27,420 bases of DNA, taken from positions 1-27,420 of the forward strand of contig SYDD01000050.1 in assembly GCA_005786775.1 (NCBI GenBank), read 5' to 3'. This stretch comes from Opitutaceae bacterium. GTDB lineage: Bacteria; Verrucomicrobiota; Verrucomicrobiia; Opitutales; Opitutaceae. Made by a program: the position numbers and the translations under genes. The notes beneath the pieces were generated by a model. It was not told the origin of the DNA, searched no databases, and saw only the letters and a program-made list of their open reading frames with translations. Each line of letters starts with the position of its first letter. The stretch's first letter is position 1. Shown piece by piece: positions 1-7,692 of the stretch.

Positions 1-1
1 C

Positions 2-142
2 ACCCAGCCGCAGGCGATGGTCCGTTACGTGACCGACACCGGCAAGATCCTGCCCCGCAAGTACACGGGCCTGTGCGCCAAGCACCAGCGCGCGGTCACC
101 AAGACGATCAAGCAGTCGCGCAACATGCTGCTCGCGCAGTAG
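2..142 (+). CDS. rpsR: Ribosomal protein bS18, C-terminal part (5' end outside window)
   Basis: Reading from base 2, the frame encodes 46 residues up to a TAG stop. It contains the bS18 C-terminal signature: 'YVTDTGKILPRK', then 'TGLCAKHQRAVTKTIKQSRN'. bS18 is a small-subunit ribosomal protein that sits on the platform next to bS6. The start and roughly the first third of the protein lie beyond the left edge of the window. A strong hairpin follows 38 bp after the stop, so this looks like the last gene of its transcript. The usual bacterial partner rplI does not follow on this strand. Identification is by motif recognition and is secure. Confidence 0.95.
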   Translation, partial: TQPQAMVRYVTDTGKILPRKYTGLCAKHQRAVTKTIKQSRNMLLAQ

Positions 143-180
143 GCGCTGACCCGGAGCGGGCCCGTCCCGCATCCCTTGCC

Positions 181-218
181 AAGCCGGAGCTCCGCAGGAG
201 CCCGGCTTGTTGCGTTTC
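181..218 (+). terminator. Intrinsic terminator after rpsR
   Basis: Bases 181-187 (AAGCCGG) pair exactly with 202-208 (CCGGCTT). After a single bulged A at 188, bases 189-193 (GCTCC) pair with 197-201 (GGAGC) around a three-base loop. This 12-bp stem is followed by a T-rich tail (TGTTGCGTTT). Its position 38 bp after the rpsR stop fits a Rho-independent terminator, although the U-tract is interrupted. Confidence 0.75.
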
Positions 219-607
219 CCACGGGCGACCAAAGCGTGTGCACCTCGGGTTACTGACAAATCGCCGGATCCGGAGTCAGGAAGCAAAGCCGGTGTCCAGG
301 AGCGGTCGCGATCAGGAAACGATGCGCCGGAGCGCGATGGATCTGGGGCAAGGCCGCCTTCCGGAGCGCGATCGCACTCGTGCGGGGAAGCTAGCTGAGT
401 CAGCCTTATGCTTATTAACCCTGACCACGTTAGCCTAGACTAAGCAGGACTCAGCCCAAGGCCATCCAGGCGTAAACAGAGAGGCCAAGTTAAATCCCGG
501 TTTGTCCGATAGCGGAAACCACGAGACTGGCCCCCGCCGGGTCGACCCAGCTTTCTTTTCGGCCGTTCCGGGGGCAGGTTTCCCGGCGCTCCAGCGAGCG
601 CGTCCCG
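219..607. other. Gene-poor spacer with inverted repeats
   Basis: No convincing coding sequence is seen here; the open frames crossing it have the Arg/Pro/Ala-rich composition of shadow frames. Visible structure: an exact 12-bp direct repeat (CCGGAGCGCGAT) at 327-338 and 361-372; an 8-bp inverted repeat, 394-401 with 448-455, flanking an unusually AT-rich segment that contains TTAG/CTAA arms at 430-433 and 440-443; and a 7-bp stem, 530-536 with 569-575, enclosing the palindrome GGGTCGACCC just upstream of the next gene. None matches an RNA family I recognise. Confidence 0.5.
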
Positions 608-973
608 ATGAAACCGCGCCCGCCTTGGTCCCGCATCTTCTATTGGTTGGGATTGATCGCGTTCCTAGGGGGGGCGTTGGATCCGCTGGAAGGCGCCTGC
701 GTCATCCTCGCGGGGAGCGTGCTGCTGCTGGCGAGCGCGCGCCTGCCCCACGGGAACCTGCGCCACCCGCGGCGCTGGGCGCTGGTCTCGGCCCTGATCG
801 CGACCGGCACCGCGGCGATGCTGGTGCTGAGCGCGGCGGGCGGCTTCGGCGGCAACACGGGGCGATCCTGGGCGTGGGGCATCCTGATCCTGCCCTACCC
901 CGCGGGCTGGCTACTAGGCCTCGGCATGCTAGTAGCTCACGCGCTGGCGCGGCCCCCGCGCCGCGGGCGTTGA
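608..973 (+). CDS. Small hypothetical inner-membrane protein
   Basis: This 121-residue protein is not recognised as a named family. It has about four hydrophobic segments: roughly residues 11-24 (FYWLGLIAFLGGAL), 29-46 (GACVILAGSVLLLAS), 60-80 (ALVSALIATGTAAMLVLSAAG) and 88-111 (WAWGILILPYPAGWLLGLG). Arg-rich stretches sit between segments 2 and 3 and at the C-terminus (RPPRRGR), which suggests cytoplasmic loops. The ATG at 608 has no clear Shine-Dalgarno sequence. A longer overlapping frame from 502 has shadow-like composition, so the membrane protein is the better candidate. The function is unknown. It lies on the same strand upstream of the TonB-dependent receptor and may or may not be co-transcribed with it. 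Confidence 0.65.
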   Translation: MKPRPPWSRIFYWLGLIAFLGGALDPLEGACVILAGSVLLLASARLPHGNLRHPRRWALVSALIATGTAAMLVLSAAGGFGGNTGRSWAWGILILPYPAGWLLGLGMLVAHALARPPRRGR

Positions 974-1049
974 GGGGATAAAAGCTCACCGCGCACGCCG
1001 ATTCGCGATGGACGCCGGCCACGGCGCGAGCTTCGCTGCTTGCACCCCG

Positions 1050-4000
1050 ATGAATACCCCGCTGAGTCTGCTCCGGCTCCTGCTGCCTCTCCTCCTCTCT
1101 TTGCTCGTGGCAGTCGCCGGTCAGAGCCCGGGGGGCGCGCCGGGGTCCATCGCCGGCCGCGTCACCAACGCGGCTGGCGATACCTTCCTCGAACGCGTGC
1201 GGGTGACGGTCGAGGGGACCACCCTCGAGACCTTTACCGACGCCGGCGGCGCCTACCGCCTCGACGGGGTGCCCGCGGGCGCGGTCCGCGTCCGGATGTT
1301 TTACACGGGGCTGGCCGCGCAGTCGGCGCCGGTCACGGTCGTCGCCGGCCAGTCGGCCGCTTTCGACGTCGCCCTTGGCGCGCCGGAGCGGGGTGCAGGC
1401 GGCAACGTCCCGATCAAGCTCGACCAGTTCGTGGTCGCGACCTCGAAGGAGATGGAAGCCGCGGCGATCGCGATCAATGAGCAGCGATTCGCGTCGAACC
1501 TGAAGACCGTGGTCTCGAGCGACGAGTTCGGCACTGTGGCGGAGGGGCACGTGGGCGAGTTCCTGAAGTTCCTGCCCGGGGTGACGATGGACTACGCCGG
1601 GGGCAATGCGCGCGAGATCTCGATCAACGGGGCGCCGGCCGAGAACGTCCCGGTCACGCTCGATGGTTTCGCGCTGGCGACCGCGATCAGCGGCATCGCG
1701 CGGGCGGCGGCGGTCGACATGGTGTCGATCAACGGCATCGCGCGGGTGGAGGTCTCGTTCTCGCCCACGCCGGACACCTCCGGAGCGGCGCTGGCGGGCT
1801 CAGTGAATATGGTGCCGCGCAGCGCGTTTGAGCGTTCCCGGCCGGTCTTCAACGGGAGCGTGTACGGGATGGTGCGCGACCACCGCAAGGAGCTCCGGGC
1901 GACGCCGGGGCCGCGTGAGGACCGGCGGAGCAAGGTGGCGCCGGGCTTCGATTTCTCGTGGGTGGTGCCCGTGAACCGGCGCTTCGGCTTCACCTTTTCC
2001 GGCGGCCGCACCAGCCAGTTCGCGGGCCAGGATCAGGTGACCAACACCTGGCGCGGAGCCGGGACCGCGACCAACGGGACGACCTTCCCCCACACCACCC
2101 CCGACCGGCCGTACCTTTCCACCTTCGCGGTGCGCGGCGGCCTCAAGGAGACCACCCGCCACTCGCTCGCCGCCACCCTCGACTTCCGCCTGGCGCGCCA
2201 CGACACCGTTTCGCTCTCCGTGCAGGCCTCACGCTTCGAGGAGGACTTCCTGAGCCAGACGCTCACCTTCAACGTCGGCGGCGTGGCCCCCGGGGCGTTC
2301 ACGCCCTTCTCGACCCGCGGCAACGCGGGCGCCGGGGACCTGGTGAGCGGCAACGCCGGCGGCTACCGGCGCAACGAGACCTATATGCCCACCCTGCGCT
2401 GGCGCCACGACGGCCCGGTCTGGAAGGCGGAGGCCGGCGCGGGCTATTCCCGGGCCCGTTACAACGGCGGCGACCTCGGGCGCGGCTACTTCGCGAACTC
2501 CAGCGCCCGGCGCACCGGCGTGACCGTGGCCTTCGACGACATCTTCTACCTGCGGCCGAACCGGATCACGGTGACCGACGGCGCCACCGGCGCGCCCATC
2601 GACCCCTACGCCCTCGCGACCTACGCGGTGCAGAGCGCGGGCAGCGGCCAGCCGGAGAACAACGACCAGCAGCGCACCGCCTTCCTCAACGTGGGCCGGG
2701 ACCTCCCCTGGCGCGTGCCGGTCAGCCTGCGGGCCGGCCTCGACCGCCGCCAGGGCGTGCGCGACCTCCGCAGCGATGACAGCCGCACCTTCACCTTCGT
2801 GGGCCGGGACGGCCGGACCAGCACGACCCCCGCGGGCGGCGACGATGCGGCGGCGCCCTTCTGGGCCCCCGAATTGTCCGAACGCGCCCACGGCTACGGG
2901 TTTCCCCGGATCCAGTGGGTCGGCAACACGCGGCTCCTCGAATACCAGCGCGCGAACCCCACCCACTTCACCACCGATGAGAATGCGCGGTATCGGGCCT
3001 CGATGACCAATTCGAAGCACATCGAGGAGACCGTCTCCGCGGCTTACCTGCGCGGGGACGTCGCGCTCTTCGATCGGCGGCTCCGCCTCGTCGGCGGCCT
3101 GCGGGCCGAGCAGACCAATATTGAAGCCGAGGGGCCGCTGACCGACCTCACCCGCAACTACCAGCGGGACGCCAGCGGGCGCGTCCTTACCGTCGCCAGC
3201 CCGACCCCGGCCGAGCCCAACCGGCGCACGTCGGTCCTGATCTTCCCCACGACCAACGCCCTCGCCGTCTCCCAGCTCACGTTCCTCGCGCGGGGCGCGA
3301 AGGTCGACAAGGAGTACCTCCGCCTGTTCCCGAGCCTCAACGCGGCCTTCAACCTGCGCGAGAACCTGGTCCTGCGCGCGGCCCGTTACTCTTCGGTGGG
3401 CCGGCCGAACCTCAACCAGTACGCGGGCGGCCTGAACCTACCCGATCCCGACAGCGACGCCACGAACCCGGCCAACCGGATCGTGGTGAACAACGCGGGT
3501 ATCAAGGCCTGGAGCGCGGAGACGACCAACGCCCGGCTCGAGTACTACTTCGCCGGCGTAGGCCAGCTCTCGGTGGGCGCCTTCCGCCGGGACATCCGGG
3601 ACTTCTTCGGCGGGACCGTGCTCGACGCGACCCCGGAGTTCCTCGCCCTCTACGGGCTGGACCCGGCACTGTTCGGGAAATTCGACGTGACCACGCAGGA
3701 GAACCTGCCCGGCAAGGTGCGGCTGACCGGCGTCGACTTCAGCTACAAGCAGGCGCTGACCGGCCTGCCGGGCTGGGCGCGCGGGGTGCAGGTGTTCGCC
3801 AACGCGAGCGCGCAACGGGTGACGGGCGACGCGACGGCCACGGCCAACTTCGCCGGCTACATCCCGCGCAGCGGCAGCTGGGGCATCAGCCTGACGCGGC
3901 CGGCGTACAACGTCCGCATCAACTGGAACTACCGCGGCCGGCAGCGGCGCGCGATCGTGGCTGCGGGCCCGAGCATCGAGCCCGGCACCTACAACTGGGG

Positions 4001-4199
4001 CTCCAAGCGGCTCTACATTGACGTCTCGGCCGAGTATAGCCTCACCCGGCGCCTCGCGCTCTTCACCAATCTCCGGAACATCAACGATGCCACCGAGGAC
4101 ACCGAGATCCACGGGCCGACGACGCCGGCCCACGCCCAGTTCCGCTCGCGCCTCGACTTCGGCTCGCTCTGGACCTTCGGCCTCCGGGGCACGTTCTGA
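1050..4199 (+). CDS. TonB-dependent receptor with N-terminal carboxypeptidase-regulatory-like domain
   Basis: An outer-membrane receptor that would import a large ligand, probably a carbohydrate, using TonB energy. The ATG at 1050 is preferred over an in-frame ATG at 1008 because it begins directly with a signal peptide (MNTPLSLLRLLLPLLLSLL, then a cut near AVAGQ). Residues about 33-110 resemble a CarboxypepD_reg beta-sandwich (GSIAGRVTNAAGDTFLERV, then TFTDAGGAYRLDGVPAG). A TonB-box-like stretch, KLDQFVVATS, follows at 123-132, and then the plug at about 145-260 (VGEFLKFLPGV, ISINGAPAENV, LDGFALATA, ALAGSVNM). The rest is a long beta-barrel ending in phenylalanine (FGLRGTF), as expected for Bam-assembled proteins. 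At 1049 residues it is normal for the large receptors of Opitutaceae. The glycosidase-like gene 28 bp downstream suggests a sugar substrate, which is inference. Confidence 0.93.
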   Translation: MNTPLSLLRLLLPLLLSLLVAVAGQSPGGAPGSIAGRVTNAAGDTFLERVRVTVEGTTLETFTDAGGAYRLDGVPAGAVRVRMFYTGLAAQSAPVTVVAGQSAAFDVALGAPERGAGGNVPIKLDQFVVATSKEMEAAAIAINEQRFASNLKTVVSSDEFGTVAEGHVGEFLKFLPGVTMDYAGGNAREISINGAPAENVPVTLDGFALATAISGIARAAAVDMVSINGIARVEVSFSPTPDTSGAALAGSVNMVPRSAFERSRPVFNGSVYGMVRDHRKELRATPGPREDRRSKVAPGFDFSWVVPVNRRFGFTFSGGRTSQFAGQDQVTNTWRGAGTATNGTTFPHTTPDRPYLSTFAVRGGLKETTRHSLAATLDFRLARHDTVSLSVQASRFEEDFLSQTLTFNVGGVAPGAFTPFSTRGNAGAGDLVSGNAGGYRRNETYMPTLRWRHDGPVWKAEAGAGYSRARYNGGDLGRGYFANSSARRTGVTVAFDDIFYLRPNRITVTDGATGAPIDPYALATYAVQSAGSGQPENNDQQRTAFLNVGRDLPWRVPVSLRAGLDRRQGVRDLRSDDSRTFTFVGRDGRTSTTPAGGDDAAAPFWAPELSERAHGYGFPRIQWVGNTRLLEYQRANPTHFTTDENARYRASMTNSKHIEETVSAAYLRGDVALFDRRLRLVGGLRAEQTNIEAEGPLTDLTRNYQRDASGRVLTVASPTPAEPNRRTSVLIFPTTNALAVSQLTFLARGAKVDKEYLRLFPSLNAAFNLRENLVLRAARYSSVGRPNLNQYAGGLNLPDPDSDATNPANRIVVNNAGIKAWSAETTNARLEYYFAGVGQLSVGAFRRDIRDFFGGTVLDATPEFLALYGLDPALFGKFDVTTQENLPGKVRLTGVDFSYKQALTGLPGWARGVQVFANASAQRVTGDATATANFAGYIPRSGSWGISLTRPAYNVRINWNYRGRQRRAIVAAGPSIEPGTYNWGSKRLYIDVSAEYSLTRRLALFTNLRNINDATEDTEIHGPTTPAHAQFRSRLDFGSLWTFGLRGTF

Positions 4200-4227
4200 G
4201 GCGCGCCCGCCGCCCCAACCCTAGCCC

Positions 4228-5412
4228 GTGAACCGAACCTCCGTCCCGTTCCCGCGGCGCGCTCGCGGGCTGGTGTTCCTCGCGTGCCTGGTGGCCGCAG
4301 CCTTCCCCGGGCGCGGTGCGGCGGAACCCACTGTGGCCGCCCCGCTGGAGCGGGTCGTGCGGCTCACCGGCTTCAGTTGGGACCGGGTGCCGCTGAACCT
4401 CCACTTCGGGAAGCGGACCGGGGACCTCACGGAGGCGGAAGTCGCGTTCGTCGCCCGCCACAGCGCCCTGATCGCGCTGGAGAAGAGCCACGGCGTGAAC
4501 CCGCACGGGAGCACCGAGGCGGGCATCGCGGACTCGGCGCGGCGCATTGTCGCGCGGCGTCCCGAGGCCCGGGTCCTCTTCTACCTGAACGCCTTCATCA
4601 ACTGGCCCGGCTACGCCGCATTCGCCACCTATCGTCCCGAGTGGACCCTGCGCGACCCTGCCGGGGAGATTGTGCGGCACCCGTCCGGCACGCCGCGTCC
4701 GGATCCCTCGCACCCGGCGTTCCGGGAATGGTGGTCGGACGTCGTGGCGGCGGCGCACCGCGAAGCGCCCCTGGGCGGGGTGTTCATCGACGCGCTGCCG
4801 CAGGCCCTCGCGCCGGGCCTGGCGCGGCAGGTTGGCGCGGACAAAGCTCGCGCCGTCGTCGCCGGCCTGCGGGAAATGATCGCCCTCACCCGCCGGAAAC
4901 TGGGGCCGGAGCGGATCATTTTGGTGAACGGCCTGCGCACGACGGACTTCCGGGAACTGCTCGACTGGGAGGGGATCGACGGCCTGATGATCGAGCACTT
5001 CGGGAGCTTCCGGACGGACAGTCCCGCCGCGATGAAAGCGGACCTTGACTCCCTGGCGCTGGCGGCGGCGAAGGGCAAATTCATCGTCCTGAAGGGCTGG
5101 CCCGGCTTCAACTGGCTGGATGCCGAGATGATGCGGCGTCCCCAGGCGGAGCTGCTCGCGCTGGCGCGGGAGCGGATCACCTTCCCCCTCGCCTGCTTCC
5201 TGATCGGGGCGCAGCCCGGCGCGCATTTTTGCTATTCGTGGGGCTACACGGACAGCCACGGGATGCTGGAGAGCTATCCGGAGCTGGAGCGGCCGCTGGG
5301 GCCGCCGCGGGGTGATGCGGTCTGGCAGGGCCTCACGGCGACGCGGGAGTTTGCCCGCGCGTCGGTACGGGTGGATCTGGCGACCCGGCAGGCGCGCATC
5401 GACTGGCGCTGA
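4228..5412 (+). CDS. Secreted putative TIM-barrel glycoside hydrolase (GHL15-like)
   Basis: A 394-residue protein with an N-terminal signal peptide (RRARGLVFLACLVAAAF, cut near GRGAAEP). The body looks like a (beta/alpha)8 barrel of the putative glycosidase group called GHL15: 'VLFYLNAFINWPG' at about 116-128, 'GGVFIDAL' at 183-190, 'IILVNGLR' at 230-237 and 'GLMIEHFGS' at 252-260. By analogy with related barrels, Asp188 and Glu256 at strand ends are candidate acidic catalytic residues, which is inference. The C-terminal part contains 'FCYSWGYTDSHGM', likely lining the cleft. The gene starts 28 bp after the TonB-dependent receptor on the same strand, so the two are plausibly an operon for a glycan. 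The substrate cannot be deduced. It may bind sugars without cleaving them. Confidence 0.7.
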   Translation: MNRTSVPFPRRARGLVFLACLVAAAFPGRGAAEPTVAAPLERVVRLTGFSWDRVPLNLHFGKRTGDLTEAEVAFVARHSALIALEKSHGVNPHGSTEAGIADSARRIVARRPEARVLFYLNAFINWPGYAAFATYRPEWTLRDPAGEIVRHPSGTPRPDPSHPAFREWWSDVVAAAHREAPLGGVFIDALPQALAPGLARQVGADKARAVVAGLREMIALTRRKLGPERIILVNGLRTTDFRELLDWEGIDGLMIEHFGSFRTDSPAAMKADLDSLALAAAKGKFIVLKGWPGFNWLDAEMMRRPQAELLALARERITFPLACFLIGAQPGAHFCYSWGYTDSHGMLESYPELERPLGPPRGDAVWQGLTATREFARASVRVDLATRQARIDWR

Positions 5413-5430
5413 AGCGGGGGCGAATTCGGC

Positions 5431-5561
5431 GTAGCCGGGGCATCCTGCCCCGGTCACGCAGCCCGAGACACCTCCAGGCGCAGCGCTTGCCGCGCCGCCA
5501 GGTGAATCGCTTCGCAGCCATCGCGTCGATTCCTCGGTCCGGGGCAGGATGCCCCGGCTAC
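5431..5561. repeat. REPIN-like element: two palindromic 23-bp arms in exact inverted orientation
   Basis: Bases 5431-5453 (beginning GTAGCCGGGGCATCC) are the exact reverse complement of 5539-5561 (ending GGATGCCCCGGCTAC). Each arm is itself a hairpin: CCGGGGCA pairs with TGCCCCGG around a 3-base loop. The arms are separated by 85 bp without a gene. Paired inverted REP-type palindromes of this size, in an intergenic space between the 3' ends of convergent genes, are the classic layout of REPINs. These are non-autonomous elements moved by RAYT (TnpA-REP) transposases. No RAYT gene is in this window and I see no second copy. The structure may also act as a bidirectional terminator between the glycosidase-like gene and tcdA. 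Confidence 0.75.
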
Positions 5562-5599
5562 ATCAATCCGCGGTCAGGCCAAATGAAAGCAGGGACGCT

Positions 5600-6439
5600 T
5601 CAGAAGGCGGTCGCGGCCGGCACCTTCTCCTCGGCGGCCGCCGGCCCGCCTTCCTCGCCGCGGGCGATCCGGCGCACCACCTCGCCGGCCGCGGCCAACC
5701 CGAACAGGCCCGTGACGAAGACTGCGCTCCCTAGGCCCGCGGCACAATCGAGGCGTACGGCCGACCCCGGCTCCGGCCGTGCTCCGCAGGTGCCGTCCGC
5801 CCACGGATAGACTGGATCCTCGTCCGACCAGACCGCCGGCACGCCAAGGCGCGTTGACCCGCGCGCCGCACCCGGCGAGAATCCGTGCGCCCGCCGCAGC
5901 TTTCGGCGCACCTGCCGCAAGAGCTCATCCCCGGCTTCTCCCAGATCACCCGTGCGCAGCGCACCGGGATCACTGCGGCCACCCGCTCCACCGACGGTCA
6001 AGACCCGGATCCCACGGTCGCGGCAAGCGGCGATGAGCAGTGCCTTATGCGACATTCGATCGACCGCATCGATCACGAAGTCGAACCCTGGGCCCAGTAG
6101 GGCTGGGGCCGTGGCAGCGGTGAAAAACTCCAGCCTGGTCTCGACCCGGGAGGCGGGGTGGATCAGGGCGATGCGCTCGGCAAGGACGGTAACCTTGGGC
6201 CGTCCGATCTGGCCGTCGAGCGCCGGCAGTTGCCGGTTGACGTTGGTGACGCAGACGTCGTCTAGGTCGATCAACGTGATCCCGCCGATGCCGCTGCGGG
6301 CGAGGCCTTCCGCCGCCCACGAGCCCACGCCGCCGACCCCGACCACGGCGACGCGGGCGGCCGCCAGCCGCGGCAGGGCCGCGGCACCCAGGACGCGGCC
6401 GAGGCCACCGAAGCGGGCGAGGAAATCCGGCGACAGCAC
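5600..6439 (-). CDS. tcdA: tRNA threonylcarbamoyladenosine dehydratase (TcdA/CsdL, ThiF/E1-like)
   Basis: A cytoplasmic E1-like enzyme that uses ATP to cyclise t6A37 of ANN-decoding tRNAs to ct6A. The 279-residue protein opens with 'RFGGLGRVLG', the family's usual N-terminal motif. The Rossmann ATP-binding motif 'VVGVGGVGSWAAEGLARSGIG' spans 32-52, followed by 'LIDLDDVCVTNVNRQL' at 56-71 and 'DFVIDAVDRMSHK' at 120-132, all characteristic of TcdA within the ThiF/MoeB superfamily. The start is GTG at 6437-6439, 12 bp after the TAA of the upstream TlpA-like gene, so the two are probably co-transcribed. Length is close to the family norm (about 250-280). The C-terminal tail 'GGPAAAEEKVPAATAF' is low complexity. 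Confidence 0.92.
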   Translation of the reverse strand: MLSPDFLARFGGLGRVLGAAALPRLAAARVAVVGVGGVGSWAAEGLARSGIGGITLIDLDDVCVTNVNRQLPALDGQIGRPKVTVLAERIALIHPASRVETRLEFFTAATAPALLGPGFDFVIDAVDRMSHKALLIAACRDRGIRVLTVGGAGGRSDPGALRTGDLGEAGDELLRQVRRKLRRAHGFSPGAARGSTRLGVPAVWSDEDPVYPWADGTCGARPEPGSAVRLDCAAGLGSAVFVTGLFGLAAAGEVVRRIARGEEGGPAAAEEKVPAATAF

Positions 6440-6451
6440 GCCCGGGGCCGC

Positions 6452-7573
6452 TTACTTGATGCCCAATAGCCGGCGCACGGTCGGCTCCAGCTGGTTCTGC
6501 GGCGTGTCGGCCACGATCCGCCCGACGGGGCTGCCCTGGACGCTCATCTGCAGCATCCCCTTCTGGTCGAACACCAGCAGTCGCGGCGCGCCGGTGACGT
6601 TGAACTTCGGCGCGAAGGTATTCCGCGTGCCCTGCCCGTCGAAATGCACCGGGAAGGCGATCCGTTCTGCCTTCACGAACTGCTCCACCTTCGCGCGGTC
6701 TTCCGTTTTGTCGAGGCATACGGTGACCACTTCAAAACCGCGGCGCCGGTAGTCTGAATACACCTGCTTGAGGGCGTCGAACCGGTCGGTAGAGCTCTTG
6801 CTGGTGGTGCTCCAGAAATAGAGGGCCACGACCTTGCCGCGCAGCTGGGAGAGATCGGTCTCCTTGCCGTCGAGCCCGGTGAACTTGAGGGCGAAGGGTT
6901 CCTTGCGGGCCTCGTAGAAGTTGAGTTCCTCGCGGGCCATGTCCTTCACCGCCTTCTCCTTGTGCTCGAGCAGGCGACGGAAGTGTTCCTCGCCGCGGGC
7001 GGGGGCGCTGCCCAGCGTGACCACGTGGCCGTAGGAGCGCTCGCGGTCGGCTTGGAACCGCGCGGCGCCAGGCGTCTCCTCCAGCGCGTCGAGCTTCTCG
7101 CGGAAGTTGGTCAGGTTGTCGCGACTGAAGGCGGTGCGGACCTCGAAATCGGCGATCGAGGCGTCGAGGGCGGCCAGCGCGGCCTTGGTGGCGTCGGAGA
7201 CACCGTCCTTGTACCGGAGGTTGGCGAGCTCGAGCTTGAGGAGGGAGACGTACGAGGTTTGCAGGGCCGCCTGCTCCTTCGGGATCCCGCCGCCGTAGAA
7301 CGCCAGCCCGAGGATCACCTCACCGACGCGGCCGTGGGTCGGGTGCTTGGCCAGATAGTCCATCCCGGCGGCGATGACCTTCTGGAAGCGGGCCTGGTCG
7401 CGCGCGCCAGCGGCGCCCCGCTCCCGGTTGAAGGCCTCGAACGAGAGGTCGGCGGCCGACTTGGCGGGCGCCTTGGCCGACTTATCGGCGGCCTTGGGGG
7501 CGGCGGTCTGGCCCGCGAGCGGCAGCAGGGGGCAGAACGACAGGGCAAGGAGGAGCGTCAGGCGTGGGTTCAT
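6452..7573 (-). CDS. Exported TlpA/AhpC-like thioredoxin-fold protein lacking the CXXC cysteines
   Basis: A 373-residue protein with a signal peptide (MNPRLTLLLALSFCPLLPLAGQ); the ATG at 7573 is chosen for this reason over an open frame reaching 7855. Residues 22-45 are an Ala/Lys/Pro linker, 46-222 a helical region of unknown family, and 225-373 a TlpA-like thioredoxin fold: 'LRGKVVALYFWSTTSKSSTDRF' at 245-265, 'GFEVVTVCLDKTEDR' at 279-293 and 'NVTGAPRLLVFDQKGML' at 325-341 with the cis-Pro at 330. Against the family pattern FWATWCPPC, the matching stretch reads FWSTTSKSS, so both redox cysteines are Ser258 and Ser261. The only mature-protein cysteine is Cys286. The fold is therefore unlikely to act as a thiol-disulfide reductase and may bind or scaffold. 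It precedes tcdA by 12 bp. Confidence 0.85.
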   Translation of the reverse strand: MNPRLTLLLALSFCPLLPLAGQTAAPKAADKSAKAPAKSAADLSFEAFNRERGAAGARDQARFQKVIAAGMDYLAKHPTHGRVGEVILGLAFYGGGIPKEQAALQTSYVSLLKLELANLRYKDGVSDATKAALAALDASIADFEVRTAFSRDNLTNFREKLDALEETPGAARFQADRERSYGHVVTLGSAPARGEEHFRRLLEHKEKAVKDMAREELNFYEARKEPFALKFTGLDGKETDLSQLRGKVVALYFWSTTSKSSTDRFDALKQVYSDYRRRGFEVVTVCLDKTEDRAKVEQFVKAERIAFPVHFDGQGTRNTFAPKFNVTGAPRLLVFDQKGMLQMSVQGSPVGRIVADTPQNQLEPTVRRLLGIK

Positions 7574-7692
7574 CGCGGGTGGGGGTTGGAGGCAGGCACA
7601 GCGGCCGAGGACCCGGAAACGCCCGGGCCCCTGCCCGCCGCCAACGAATCGCGGGAGCCCGACCGCGCAAGCCAAAGCGGCCGAAGGTTCTG

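Noticed and set aside
327..372. 12-bp direct repeat as a target-site duplication
   Set aside because: The two copies are only 34 bp apart with no element between them, and the sequence is GC-rich and could recur by chance.
73..438. 121-residue frame overlapping rpsR
   Set aside because: It is out of frame with the clear bS18 sequence and runs through the terminator hairpin.
502..981. 159-residue frame overlapping the small membrane protein
   Set aside because: It is rich in Arg, Pro and Gly with no hydrophobic segments; the 608-973 frame has a credible membrane topology.
4081..5457. 458-residue minus-strand open frame
   Set aside because: It lies antisense to the glycosidase-like gene, has Arg/Pro/Gly-rich shadow composition and shows no motif.
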